Of a stretch of 64,000 bases of DNA, positions 1 through 8,778 are shown one piece after another (the stretch's first letter is position 1; each line of letters opens with the position of its first letter). Under the pieces are notes generated by a model, which was given only the letters and a program-made list of their open reading frames with translations, was not told the origin of the DNA and made no database searches. The position numbers and the translations under genes were made by a program. This DNA is from Methanosarcina sp. UBA5 (lineage in GTDB: Archaea; Halobacteriota; Methanosarcinia; Methanosarcinales; Methanosarcinaceae). The stretch covers positions 1-64,000 of the forward strand of contig NZ_DAVG01000017.1 of assembly GCF_002505485.1 (NCBI RefSeq), read 5' to 3'.

Positions 1-89
1 AAATCGCAGATGAAGAAATGATCATGGGAATTCCAATCGAACTTCTGGCTGATGTAGCTGCTGGCCTCAAGGAAATTTGCCCGAAGTAA
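1..89 (+). CDS. C-terminal end of an unidentified protein (cut by window edge)
   Basis: One frame is open from the window edge to a TAA at 87-89 and gives about 28 residues ending LLADVAAGLKEICPK. The start and nearly all of the protein lie outside the window. The sequence looks like normal protein (amphipathic helix, no low complexity), so a real gene end is likely. The fragment is too short for me to name a family. The gene runs toward the Nob1-like gene but is separated from it by nearly 600 bp. Confidence 0.5.
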   Translation, partial: IADEEMIMGIPIELLADVAAGLKEICPK

Positions 90-568
90 GGTCTGGAAAG
101 TGTATATGTCCTTCAAATAAAAATCCCTTCATTCTCAAAGCCCTTTCAAGACGTCTCCAAAAAAGAAACCAATGAAAGGGCAAGAGCTTATAAATGTAGA
201 TAAAGAAACCCTCAACACACAAAATCTAATTTTGAAACATGTCTCAATTTTTATAAAAAGTATCTCCCAATTAAATAGACACATTCAACTTGTTCTTTTA
301 ACTCATTCTTGCCTCCTTTTTTTGATTAATTTTCCTAAAAGGTGTGGTAAATGTCGTTCAAATTCTTATACGGGCACTCGCTTTAACTTTAATTTCACCA
401 CTGATTAAATACTTACAAGGAAAATTGAAAATGCAGAAAAGATTTAACCTTATAAATTAATCCATTAATCGAGCGAAAGCCAAAAGAGCTTATCCATAAA
501 CTAGCTTTCTTAATCAAATTAAAAAATATCTTGCCCTTGATTAATTCCTCTTGAGCAAAACCGTTGAC

Positions 569-598
569 CCGCAACCGTTGCGCCGGTTGATGACGCCG
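569..598 (-). repeat. Dispersed GC-rich repeat, family A, copy 1
   Basis: The reverse complement of this 30-mer matches 28960-28989 at 29 of 30 positions, and the similarity extends weakly to about 48 bp. It contains the internal inverted pair CAACCG/CGGTTG. The outer block 551-619 is bounded by TTGAGC and GCTCAA, so the whole unit could fold. No coding potential is seen. Confidence 0.75.
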
Positions 599-616
599 TT
601 GCTAGGTTTTTTCGCT

Positions 617-639
617 CAAGCCTTTTTGTAAAAGGCTTG
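617..639. repeat. A/T-cored hairpin, family C, copy 1
   Basis: The arms CAAGCCTTTTT and AAAAGGCTTG form a stem with almost no loop. Two relatives stand at 8705-8727 and 8757-8778, both downstream of nfeD. It may be a terminator or a small mobile-repeat remnant; here it lies upstream of the Nob1-like gene rather than after a gene. Confidence 0.6.
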
Positions 640-680
640 GCGGGAATCAATTATATACTAAAAGAGAAAAGAGAAGAAAA

Positions 681-1175
681 ATGACCTATTACATAGCAGA
701 CTCAGCGGTTTTTATAATGGGAAACTGTGACCTGGACAGTTCCCTAATAATTACCGTTCCTTCTGTTGCGGAAGAATTGAAAAGCAGAGACTCTGCACTT
801 CGTTTTGACCTTGCAAAAGAAGGAGGATTACGTGTTGAATGGCCAGAGCCTGAAATGGTAAAAGAAATTCAAAAAATGGCCGAACACACCCGGGACTCCG
901 AAGAGCTTTCAAAAACGGACTTGGAAATCCTTGCAAAGGCTCTTGAATACAGGGATAGGGGCATATTGCTTACAGACGATTATGCAGTCCAGAACGTTGC
1001 TGTGCAGCTTGGGATTCAGGTTAAACCCATTGCCCAGAAAAAAATAAAGGATATTATTATCTGGCAAAAGCAGTGTATAGGCTGCAAAAAAACTTTTGAC
1101 AAAGGGGATGTCTGCCCTATCTGTGGTTCCCCCCTTAAGAAAAAAAGGAAAAAAAGTAGAAAAGAAAAGAAGTAG
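681..1175 (+). CDS. nob1: Nob1-like rRNA maturation endonuclease (PIN domain + zinc ribbon)
   Basis: In archaea Nob1 cuts the 3' end of pre-16S rRNA during late 30S maturation. The 164-residue protein has a PIN nuclease fold in residues 1-120, with acidic candidates D7, E31/E32, D80 and D99/D100. A zinc ribbon follows with C132-x2-C135 and C145-x2-C148, and then a very basic tail (KKKRKKSRKEKK) suited to RNA. Length and domain order match archaeal Nob1. The ATG at 681 is preceded by purine-rich AGAGAAGAAAA rather than a strong Shine-Dalgarno, with a TATA-like element near 650. The adjacent GfcR-like gene is on the same strand but about 200 bp away, so co-transcription is uncertain. Confidence 0.88.
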   Translation: MTYYIADSAVFIMGNCDLDSSLIITVPSVAEELKSRDSALRFDLAKEGGLRVEWPEPEMVKEIQKMAEHTRDSEELSKTDLEILAKALEYRDRGILLTDDYAVQNVAVQLGIQVKPIAQKKIKDIIIWQKQCIGCKKTFDKGDVCPICGSPLKKKRKKSRKEKK

Positions 1176-1372
1176 AAAAGAAAAGAGTTACTTTTAAGCT
1201 GAAGAAAAAGATATAATGCTTGATAATGTAATAGTGTCTTTAATTGAGAGAAGGAATTTGAATATAGTTTACCAGGCAGTATTCAAGGCAAGCATTGTGA
1301 ATAAGTTGTAAAATGTGCCGAGAAAAGTGCCGAAAAATACAGCCAGATAAAAATTCAGGTGGGAATGGAGGC

Positions 1373-1987
1373 ATGAAGAACATAGAAGATTTAATCCAGA
1401 AAGCTGTGGAATTGCAGAGTAATGGGCTTGTAACCGGCCAGATTGCCGACGAACTCAACGTTTCAAGGGAGACAGTTACCTGGCTTTTAACCCGTTCAAA
1501 AAAAGAAGTAGCAGCCCCTGCTCCAAAGGATATTTCCGTAAACTGGAGCAGTATAGGAAAAAGTGCTACGCGGCTCCACTATATCTCGCTTGCACTATGC
1601 GACATGGTGCTTGAGACTCTGGAAAAAACAAACGCCGAAGTCGACGTGGTTGTCGGTGTTGCTGCCAGTGGCATTCCCCTAGCAAGCATGATGGCAAATG
1701 AACTGGGAGCTGACTTTGCTCTATATCATTCCCGTAAAGGACAGGATGTAGTTCAGCCAGGCCAGAAAGGGACAATAAGCAGAAACTTCGGAAGCGTTGC
1801 CGGCAAGAACTGCGTGATCGTAGACGACGTTATTACCACAGGTTCCACAACTATGGAAGTCATTGAGCAGCTTCGAGAAATGGGAGCAAAACCAAGGGTT
1901 GTAGTGGTTCTTGTAGACAAAAAAGGCGCAGATATGATTGCTAATGTCCCAATTCAGTCTCTTGTAAGGATTGTACGCTTGGACTAA
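1373..1987 (+). CDS. gfcR: GfcR-type PyrE-like transcriptional regulator (HTH + PRTase)
   Basis: This 204-residue protein joins an N-terminal helix-turn-helix (about residues 14-42, GLVTGQIADELNVSRETV) to a phosphoribosyltransferase domain. The PRPP-binding motif VIVDDVITTGST is at 148-159. The architecture is that of archaeal 'orotate phosphoribosyltransferase-like' proteins, of which haloarchaeal GfcR is the characterised member (a sugar-catabolism regulator); the target in a methanogen is unknown. The ATG at 1373 is chosen because GGAGG stands five bases upstream; an open frame extends 20 codons further but encodes an unnatural Cys/Lys-rich stretch. A hairpin at 2034-2062 follows the gene. 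Confidence 0.85.
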   Translation: MKNIEDLIQKAVELQSNGLVTGQIADELNVSRETVTWLLTRSKKEVAAPAPKDISVNWSSIGKSATRLHYISLALCDMVLETLEKTNAEVDVVVGVAASGIPLASMMANELGADFALYHSRKGQDVVQPGQKGTISRNFGSVAGKNCVIVDDVITTGSTTMEVIEQLREMGAKPRVVVVLVDKKGADMIANVPIQSLVRIVRLD

Positions 1988-2033
1988 AAAGCAAAACAAG
2001 GATAAATTGTTAATAACCCTTTTTTTATGAGAA

Positions 2034-2062
2034 GCCTTTCCAAGTGAAATACAAGGAAAGGC
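2034..2062 (+). terminator. Hairpin after the GfcR-like gene
   Basis: Arms GCCTTTCC (2034-2041) and GGAAAGGC (2055-2062) pair perfectly around a 13-nt loop, followed by AGACTTTTTAA. It lies between convergent genes and could serve the + strand gene; archaeal termination depends mainly on the T-run. Confidence 0.55.
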
Positions 2063-2215
2063 AAGACTTTTTAACATAAATTTCTTTTTTCCACATGAAT
2101 AATGAAATTGACTACTAGCTTGGCTACTCTGAAAAAGGTGAGACGCTTCAAGGAAATCGTATGCGGATCAACCATCCTGCAAGTTGAAAAACGAAAATTT
2201 GTCATCTTATGGAAT

Positions 2216-3073
2216 TCATATTCCTAATGTCATCCGAATTGTATCTCGGGTCGCAGTGGAAAGCCCAAGGATCAAAATAACCATTTTAATTAGCATTTTT
2301 AAGTTCAAGGAGCGTTCATCATCCTCAAACTGAGTGTCAAGCAGGTAAATAACCCCTATGAAGATAATGAGCTTCAGTGGATACATAATCAGTGCAGTAC
2401 CAGTAAGGTGGATAAGATAGCTTGGTACAACGTGTTTAGAAAAGTATCCCAGCTTATCTACTCCTATATACGTTGAAGAAGCATCCATCAGATGAATCAG
2501 CAGGATAGAAAGATTCAGGGGATCAGTGAATATAGAGGATTTGAAATAGCGAGCAATAAGATAAAAGGCAAAAGTAAGTCCTGTTCCTGCTCCAATTACG
2601 AATAGGGGGATATAAGCGGCCACCACGTGTTGGAAATGGAGCAAAATAATAAGATTTATGAAAAACCATACAAGTCCGAAGCTTGCAAAGGTGAAGTGAA
2701 AATCCTTTACTAACCCTGCTTTCTGCATCCGGATTGAAATCCAGAGGCAGCCTACAGTTATCGCAAAAACCAAAAAATAGATATTCGGAGTTATTAAGAG
2801 ATAGCTAAATGGTGGATGGACGAGACCTGCAGGAGAATCTTCAATTACGCGCAGGGAAGAACCTGCAAGTACAAAAGGCAGGACAGACGCAATAAAGCGA
2901 GGGGTCATTTTTACTTCAAGTTTTTCGAGCAGCTTGAAAACCCCAAATACGCAAATGCCCAGTATCACTGCCCAGGTAAAGGTATTTACAGGATTATAAC
3001 CGGAATCAGTTCTTATGGGATCAAGATAATAGGTATTAATAAATTGTGAAATTGTATCAATTAAAGAATTCAT
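2216..3073 (-). CDS. DUF63 family integral membrane protein
   Basis: A 285-residue polytopic membrane protein with about eight hydrophobic segments, recognised as the archaeal DUF63 family by overall pattern: an N-terminal YYLDPIRTDSGYNPVNT segment, a conserved LAGSSLRVIEDS motif after the second helix, and a HLMDASSTYIGVD motif in the C-terminal half. Family function is unknown. The ATG at 3073 is preferred because translation upstream of it gives a basic leader not typical of the family. No clear Shine-Dalgarno is present. A 68-bp tandem duplication (3125-3260) lies just upstream and carries two TATA-like blocks, so the promoter region itself appears to be duplicated. Confidence 0.8.
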   Translation of the reverse strand: MNSLIDTISQFINTYYLDPIRTDSGYNPVNTFTWAVILGICVFGVFKLLEKLEVKMTPRFIASVLPFVLAGSSLRVIEDSPAGLVHPPFSYLLITPNIYFLVFAITVGCLWISIRMQKAGLVKDFHFTFASFGLVWFFINLIILLHFQHVVAAYIPLFVIGAGTGLTFAFYLIARYFKSSIFTDPLNLSILLIHLMDASSTYIGVDKLGYFSKHVVPSYLIHLTGTALIMYPLKLIIFIGVIYLLDTQFEDDERSLNLKMLIKMVILILGLSTATRDTIRMTLGI

Positions 3074-3124
3074 TTTATCACTAAGAGGACTTATACACTT
3101 GAGTATTAAAACCAAGCGCATGCG

Positions 3125-3260
3125 AATTCGTAAAAAGTATTGTACCAATTGAGCTTAATGTCTTGTGCTATTAATATATGATGCTAGTAATAAATTCGTA
3201 AAAAGTATTGTACCAATTGAGTTTAATGTCTTATGCTATTAATATATGATGCTAGTAATA
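3125..3260. repeat. 68-bp tandem duplication upstream of the DUF63 gene
   Basis: Copy one is 3125-3192 and copy two 3193-3260; they differ at two positions. Each contains an ATTAATATATGATG block that reads as a TATA-like element on the minus strand toward the DUF63 gene, so the duplication may give two promoters. Confidence 0.85.
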
Positions 3261-3761
3261 TATGCATGAGTTATGCACGACTTTGAATTTTATTCAAACT
3301 TGAGAGAATCTCCTCTCTTCAAGAAACTTTTCTATTTTTCCTTCTTATCTTTCAAGCTGCAGAGCTTCTCTTATCTGCTCTAAATAATTATGATACTTCT
3401 TTCCATTTTTGGAGAAGAAACCCCTCAATTATGGATTTGGGGAAGTGATCAAAAAGAAAGGACTTGCCTTTGCCTGAGTTCCTCACAATAAATATAGGAT
3501 TTTACATGCCATTTTTGAAAAAGTAGAATATTAATCCAAGGTGAAAAGAGTTTTCTCAGATCTATCATATCTTTTTACCAGCATCTTTTGCCCAAAGTTA
3601 TAAATTCCCAGATTTACAGGACATCGGCAACATCACCAGAGAGTAAAATTCTTTAAGAAAAATTTTTTGTGAATAAAGTTTATTAAAAATAGACATTTTA
3701 AAAACAGAGTTTGTTGACCCAGAATAGAAGCGGAGGAAGAGAAGAGGCTTATTAAAGCCCT
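3261..3761. other. Intergenic region between divergent-side DUF63 upstream and DHH gene end
   Basis: AT-rich DNA in which I see no gene. A short run around 3742-3770 (GGCTTATTAAAGCC) is a weak inverted repeat just beyond the stop of the DHH gene and could act in its termination. Confidence 0.45.
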
Positions 3762-5894
3762 TTAATATTCGACCTCTGCAGATCCTATCTTCTCGGCAAG
3801 CCTTGATAACACTTCAGTCCTCATTCCTTCTACAAACTTAATGCTACCCACAACCAGATGTCCTCCTCCGCTAACGCCCGCGCCTTTCATTTCTTCCCTG
3901 AGTTCCCTGACGATTTTCGGAATGTTCATAAGCACGCCTTTCGAACGAATGACCGCAAAGTCAGGACCGTATCCGAGAGTTACCACAGGTTTATCCGGAT
4001 ACCTTTTGGTAAGTACGTCATGAACTTCTCCGGAGGTCTTTCCTGGTGGCGGGAAGGTGAATTTCTGGGCGTAGTTTTCAACGTCTATCACATTCATAAT
4101 AGCCCCGTTTGCCAGTTTTTGAGACTTGACATTAAAGAGGCAGGTCTCAAGTTGTTCCTGTATCATGGTATTTGCCTGTTCGCAGAGCAGGGAAACCAGT
4201 TTTTTATGGGTATCATGGTCTCCGAGATCCAGAATGTCGTCGATAAGACCTTTCCCACTACTGAACTTCAACCAGAACTGTTCATAGTCAAGAGCCAGAG
4301 CCATTTCTTTTAACTCTTCAAGGTTATAACGGTCCGAGACAAGAGAAATGTACCTCTCAGCTTCCGGAGCCTCTGACCGGTCCCCTACTGCGGAAACCGC
4401 GGGAAGATGTTTTATTGTATCGCTTATATTGGGATTTATCATACGAGCAACTTCAGCACAGAGCATTCCGGCAGTAACCCCAAAATCCCCTCCCACGTGA
4501 GCAGGATTTACGTGCCCTATAAGGTACTGGTCAACGATCTCATCCGGATGGTGATGATCAATAACAAGCATATCGATTCCATAAACTCTGGCCTGCCGCA
4601 TTGAAGGTACGTCTTCTTCCGTTGATCCGTTGTCGACAAGAATCACAAGCGGCATCTTCTGTCCGTGCCTGGAAAGATCTTCAAGCGCAAAGGAGATATC
4701 CCTTGTAACATCGGCAAGTTCATAAAAAGGAGCCTTTGAAGGAGCACGTTTATAGAAGTAATATTCTGCATCCGTTCCCCCAATTTCTGTAATAAGGGGC
4801 AGGATTGCCCTCTCAATTGCAATTGCTGAGGTAATTCCATCAGCATCGGCATGATGTCTGAGAATAATCGGGGTTGAATGAAGAATAGCTTTTTTGATTT
4901 CCTTGGCGACATGGAGCATCCTGGGCTTGAGTTTTTCCATAATCTCGCTTTTGACAAGGAAAGGAATATCAGCAGGAGCTGCCTTTTCGTCAATTACCTT
5001 CTCAACTCTGCCCTTGACAATTGCTTCTTTCTCTCCAGTCAGCAACTTCATGCTCATGACCTCGATCTGGATCTGGTCATCTCGCAGAGTTACTTCTCCA
5101 GTAATGGAAACAATCATTCCTGCATCAATATGCGGATAGGATCTTTTCCCGGCACTCTCAAAGGCTGCACAGGGCACAAAGCCTCCCTCATCGCTAATTG
5201 TAAAAATCGTGGGTCCGCTAGTCTGCTTTACCTGAATCACTTCCCCTTCGATTCTGAGGAGCCTGCCTTTCATACTGGAGTCGATTTCAGCTGAATTCTT
5301 GAGTGGAAGCTCTTTTTCAAGTTCGATAGTTTCGTATTTTTTAAGGGTTTTAGGGATCAGATCCAGCTTTCCTCCGGCCTTGACGCTTTTTACTAAAACA
5401 ATCACGGCATCCCCTACTTCAGGAGGAACTCCTACGTTGCTGGAGTGCATAAGCCCTCTTACGTGAGGGTTAAGGTCTACAAAGACCCCAAAAGAAGCTT
5501 TACTGCTCGCGATGCCGTGGTAAAGTTTTCCTGCTTCCACGTCCTTAAGGTCGCAGGACTCATCAAGAGCATAAACATACTGAGAATGGGCACAGGAATC
5601 GCATACCTCTTCATCAGGATCCTGAGGGTTCTCAATACGTTCTCCACAAACCTTGCATGTGTATATCTTTCCCAGTCCATCACAGGTTTTACAGGGAGTT
5701 GTTACTTCAATACTTCCAATGCCTTTACATTTCTCACATGCAGCACCATTTTTTAAAAAGCTGTCAAGATTTTTTTCTGACATTTTCATGAAATCAATTG
5801 ATTTTGATTTACCTCTGCCCTTACACTGAGGGCAGATTTCAGTTGAAACAACTTCATAGCCACGCCCGTGGCAGTCTGGACATTCCTTACTCAT
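3762..5894 (-). CDS. DHH-family phosphoesterase with zinc fingers, S1 and OB domains (archaeal RecJ-like)
   Basis: A 710-residue multidomain protein. Residues 1-105 hold DnaJ-type CxxCxGxG zinc-finger repeats (CPDCHGRG at 5-12, CPQCKGRG at 21-28, CEKCKG, CKTCDG) and a CxxC pair. An S1-like RNA-binding domain lies near 119-182 and an OB fold near 210-285. The DHH phosphoesterase core has RHHADADG (346-353), DNGS (421-424) and DHHHP (446-450), and a C-terminal DHHA1-type GGGH motif. Related archaeal proteins are RecJ/GAN-like nucleases, some tied to the replisome, but the S1 and zinc modules suggest RNA or mixed substrates; this is inference. The ATG at 5894 gives the zinc finger directly; a TTG five codons earlier is possible. 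It is probably monocistronic. Confidence 0.85.
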   Translation of the reverse strand: MSKECPDCHGRGYEVVSTEICPQCKGRGKSKSIDFMKMSEKNLDSFLKNGAACEKCKGIGSIEVTTPCKTCDGLGKIYTCKVCGERIENPQDPDEEVCDSCAHSQYVYALDESCDLKDVEAGKLYHGIASSKASFGVFVDLNPHVRGLMHSSNVGVPPEVGDAVIVLVKSVKAGGKLDLIPKTLKKYETIELEKELPLKNSAEIDSSMKGRLLRIEGEVIQVKQTSGPTIFTISDEGGFVPCAAFESAGKRSYPHIDAGMIVSITGEVTLRDDQIQIEVMSMKLLTGEKEAIVKGRVEKVIDEKAAPADIPFLVKSEIMEKLKPRMLHVAKEIKKAILHSTPIILRHHADADGITSAIAIERAILPLITEIGGTDAEYYFYKRAPSKAPFYELADVTRDISFALEDLSRHGQKMPLVILVDNGSTEEDVPSMRQARVYGIDMLVIDHHHPDEIVDQYLIGHVNPAHVGGDFGVTAGMLCAEVARMINPNISDTIKHLPAVSAVGDRSEAPEAERYISLVSDRYNLEELKEMALALDYEQFWLKFSSGKGLIDDILDLGDHDTHKKLVSLLCEQANTMIQEQLETCLFNVKSQKLANGAIMNVIDVENYAQKFTFPPPGKTSGEVHDVLTKRYPDKPVVTLGYGPDFAVIRSKGVLMNIPKIVRELREEMKGAGVSGGGHLVVGSIKFVEGMRTEVLSRLAEKIGSAEVEY

Positions 5895-6460
5895 TAATAT
5901 CAACACCAATGGTTCTTCCGAACCTGCGTTTTCTTGATTTACTGTTTGCGGCTCAGAGCACGTTTCTGAACCTAACAGTGTTTCTCGTTCCTATTGTCAG
6001 CTTTTAAGCACGCTGATCTAACTCTCCGGCCTTAAAAGGCCGAAAGTCAATATCGTTTTGATCCTTTTTTCCCTGTTAACTCACTTTTCCCTGTTTTATA
6101 TTTTCTATGTTTCAAATATAAGTGTTTTCAGAGACAACTATTATATCAGAATAGGTTTCTCGCAGCTTCTTCATAATTTCATATAATCCTGCATCTGCAT
6201 TTTTAACATTTTTTTCCTTCTCCGATATCGCTCAAATTCTGAAAAATTGAAGTCAATGGAGAATCTAGAGAGGAAGTAATAATAAATAATACAATATAAT
6301 AATATAGCTTTTCAGATATTTGTGGAGTGCAGGGTGCAAAATTTTTGAACTATGAAGACTTACTCTATAGAAACTTTTATTATTAATTCTCTGAACAAAG
6401 AATACTTAATTATTATTAAGTCTAATTTAAACATTAATGGAATAAGAGGTCATAAAAATT
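5895..6460. other. Divergent promoter region, DHH gene / stomatin gene
   Basis: About 560 bp between divergently read genes. The right half (6270-6310) is a run of AT with TAATAATAAATAATACAAT and AATAATATAG, where TATA elements are expected. A short hairpin GCCTTAAAAGGC lies near 6032. No coding sequence is recognised. Confidence 0.5.
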
Positions 6461-7255
6461 ATGAGTACCTTTGCCAGTCAAATCTATCTTCCTGTATTAT
6501 TAGTCGTAATATTAATACTCTCACAATCAATAAAAATGGTTAACGAATATGAGAGAGTAGTCATTTTTAGGCTGGGCCGCCTAAGTGGTGTAAAAGGGCC
6601 AGGGATTTTCCTGATTATCCCGATTGTTGATAGAGCTATAAAAATCGATCTGAGAATTGTTGCAATCGATGTACCCAAGCAAGCCGTAATCACCAAGGAT
6701 AACGTCACAGTTGAAGTGGATGCGGTCGTTTATTACAAGGTCGTGGAACCTGGAGCTGCCATTACTCAGGTTGAAAATTATATGTTTGCAACTTCGACCC
6801 TTTCACAGACTACCCTGAGAGACGTTATGGGCCAGATGGAACTCGATGAGCTACTTTCGGAAAGAGAACAGATCAATAAGCAAATTCAAGAGCTTCTAGA
6901 CACGTATACCGATCCGTGGGGAATCAAGGTTACAGGAGTTACAATCAGGGATGTTGCCCTGCCTGATACAATGAAGAGAGCAATTGCCAAACAAGCTGAA
7001 GCTGAAAGAGAAAAGCGTGCCAGAATTATCCTTGCGGAAGGAGAGTCCCAGGCTGCGCAGAAAATGAAAGAAGCTGCAACTTTCTATGAAGGAGTACCCA
7101 CAGCAATCAAATTAAGGGAGTTACAAACTTTAGCCGAGATTGCGAGGGAAAAGAACCTCATAGTAGTTACACAGTCCCAGTCTCTCGAAACCGGGAATAT
7201 AGCGGCTTTATCTCAGGCTATTGCCGAAAGAAAAGAGCCGGAAAGGCAAAAATAA
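6461..7255 (+). CDS. Stomatin/prohibitin-like SPFH membrane protein
   Basis: 264 residues: one N-terminal membrane helix (about 8-25), then the SPFH domain (about 28-190; NEYERVVIFRLGR and GPGIFLIIP are typical of stomatin), a Lys/Glu-rich coiled-coil region (about 175-215) and a C-terminal LIVVTQS segment. Stomatins form membrane-associated rings. The next gene encodes the partner protease NfeD only about 40 bp downstream, matching the well-known stomatin-NfeD operon, in which the protease cuts stomatin near its C-terminus (known for the Pyrococcus pair). AGAGGT stands about 9 nt before the ATG. Confidence 0.92.
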   Translation: MSTFASQIYLPVLLVVILILSQSIKMVNEYERVVIFRLGRLSGVKGPGIFLIIPIVDRAIKIDLRIVAIDVPKQAVITKDNVTVEVDAVVYYKVVEPGAAITQVENYMFATSTLSQTTLRDVMGQMELDELLSEREQINKQIQELLDTYTDPWGIKVTGVTIRDVALPDTMKRAIAKQAEAEREKRARIILAEGESQAAQKMKEAATFYEGVPTAIKLRELQTLAEIAREKNLIVVTQSQSLETGNIAALSQAIAERKEPERQK

Positions 7256-7297
7256 GCTTAAAAAGATAATAATAGCAAAAAGAACTGAAGGAAATGG

Positions 7298-8626
7298 ATG
7301 AGCAAGAAAGGACCGATAACCATGTCTGTAGAAAGAGGTCCACATCTCTTCTTTATTTTCTTCCTGTGTTTCATCCTCATAGCTGTTTCTATACCCTCTG
7401 TGGATGCAGGACCTCAACAGAAAGTACTTGTGCTTGAAATATCCGAAGCTATTACACCAGCTTCAGATGACATTATAGCGGATGCAATTGAAAAAGCTGA
7501 AAATGAAAACTTTGAGGCTCTTATAATCGTCCTGGACACACCAGGAGGAGGGCTAGATGAAACTCAAAAAATTATAAGCACAATTGAGAATGCGAGCGTG
7601 CCTGTTATCGGATATGTGCCCGAGGGCGGGAAAGCCTGGTCAGCCGGCACACTCATCCTTATGGGAACTGATATTGCTGCAATGGCACCTTTCACGGTTA
7701 TAGGATCAGCCCAGCCTGTTCAGATGTCGGCTGAAGGGACAAAACCCATAACAGATGAGAAAATAATAAATGCTCTTGTCAAATTTTCGGTTGCAACAGC
7801 CAGTAAGCACGGGAGGAACGAGACCTTTGCAGAAGAAGTAATAACGAAAAATAAAAATCTCGACGCGCAAGAAGCCCTGCAGACTGGCGTAATAGAATAT
7901 GTAGCTCCTTCGATCCCGAATTTGCTGACACAGATTGATGGGCAGAAGGTAAAGGGGAAAATACTGCAAACTGAAAACGTAGAGATCGAAAGCTATGAGC
8001 CTTCACTTTCTCTGTCCCTCTTAAGACTTATTTCAAACCCGATTATCTCCTCACTTCTTTTGACCCTAGGAATTTATGGGCTAATTTTTGGAATCTCAAG
8101 TCCGGGAGCCGGAGCAGAAGTTTTCGGAATCATCTCAATTGCACTCGGATTAATAGGCACAGGCTTTGATATCAATATAGGGGCAATCTTCCTCATTCTC
8201 TTAGGAATAGGACTTCTGATCATTGAAATTAAAATACCTGGATTTGGGATATTCGGGCTTGCGGGCCTCATCAGCCTCATAATAGGAAGCATACTTCTTG
8301 TACCCATGGGAAGCGAAAATATTTACACCCCCGAATTTCAAAAGGTTCTTGTCCTGACGGTTGTTGCCCCCACGGTTGTTTTCGGATTATTTCTGGTTTT
8401 TGCAATCTACAAAGTAACCGAGATCAGAAAGAAAAAGCCAGTCATTGGAGTGTTTATAGGGGAAACTGCCGAAACCATAGACCCTCTAGGGCCTCAAAAG
8501 ACAGGCTTTGTCCGCTATAAAGGAGAATACTGGAAAGCTCGTTCAGAAGAGGAAATCGAACCAAAGGTAGAGGTAGAAATCACTGGAAAAGTAAGGGAAG
8601 TACTCTTAGTAAAAAGAAAGATGTAA
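7298..8626 (+). CDS. nfeD: NfeD-type membrane serine protease (ClpP-class)
   Basis: 442 residues. A signal-anchor (about 17-36) is followed by a ClpP-like protease domain with DTPGGG (80-85) and the nucleophile in AWSAGTL (S115). K155 is the probable general base, at the spacing seen in the Pyrococcus enzyme. Four or five membrane helices follow (about 240-370), then a soluble NfeD OB-fold domain at the C-terminus (about 385-442, RYKGEYWKARSEEEI). It is read right after the stomatin gene, its expected substrate or scaffold. ATG 7298 has GAAGG upstream; ATG 7322 with AAAGGA is an alternative that removes eight residues. Two A/T-cored hairpins follow the gene. Confidence 0.92.
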   Translation: MSKKGPITMSVERGPHLFFIFFLCFILIAVSIPSVDAGPQQKVLVLEISEAITPASDDIIADAIEKAENENFEALIIVLDTPGGGLDETQKIISTIENASVPVIGYVPEGGKAWSAGTLILMGTDIAAMAPFTVIGSAQPVQMSAEGTKPITDEKIINALVKFSVATASKHGRNETFAEEVITKNKNLDAQEALQTGVIEYVAPSIPNLLTQIDGQKVKGKILQTENVEIESYEPSLSLSLLRLISNPIISSLLLTLGIYGLIFGISSPGAGAEVFGIISIALGLIGTGFDINIGAIFLILLGIGLLIIEIKIPGFGIFGLAGLISLIIGSILLVPMGSENIYTPEFQKVLVLTVVAPTVVFGLFLVFAIYKVTEIRKKKPVIGVFIGETAETIDPLGPQKTGFVRYKGEYWKARSEEEIEPKVEVEITGKVREVLLVKRKM

Positions 8627-8704
8627 TTTTTCCCTATTTCTCCGGTTCAATTTCTTTCTGATCTTACTCTTACTTTAGATTAAGGACCTCTACTAATTTT
8701 CGCC

Positions 8705-8727
8705 AAAGCCTTTTCAAAAAAGGCTTT
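8705..8727. repeat. A/T-cored hairpin, family C, copy 2
   Basis: Arms AAAGCCTTTT and AAAAGGCTTT around a short A-rich centre. It lies between the convergent nfeD and PurM-fold genes and could work as a bidirectional terminator. The flank TTTCGC(C/T)AAAG recurs in copy 3. Confidence 0.65.
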
Positions 8728-8756
8728 TGACTAACCTAATTTAAGCAGTTTTCGCT

Positions 8757-8778
8757 AAAGCCTTTTTAAAAAGGCTTT
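8757..8778. repeat. A/T-cored hairpin, family C, copy 3 (perfect palindrome)
   Basis: A perfect 22-bp palindrome with arms AAAGCCTTTTT and AAAAAGGCTTT that reaches into the stop codon of the PurM-fold gene (8777-8779). The T-run on the minus strand suits termination of that gene. Confidence 0.7.

Larger units (their letters stand above)
90..680. other. Intergenic region, AT-rich, with a GC-rich foldable block
   Basis: I see no convincing gene. An open stretch around 172-408 has no Shine-Dalgarno and unnatural composition. The GC-rich block at 550-640 is the only structured part: it holds one copy of a dispersed repeat (569-598) and an A/T-cored hairpin (617-639). The promoter of the Nob1-like gene probably lies at 649-660, where ATTATATACTAA sits about 25 bp before the ATG at 681. 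Confidence 0.6.

Noticed and set aside
172..408. 78-codon open frame in the first gap
   Set aside because: No Shine-Dalgarno, Asn/Leu/Ser/Phe-rich translation typical of AT-rich non-coding DNA.
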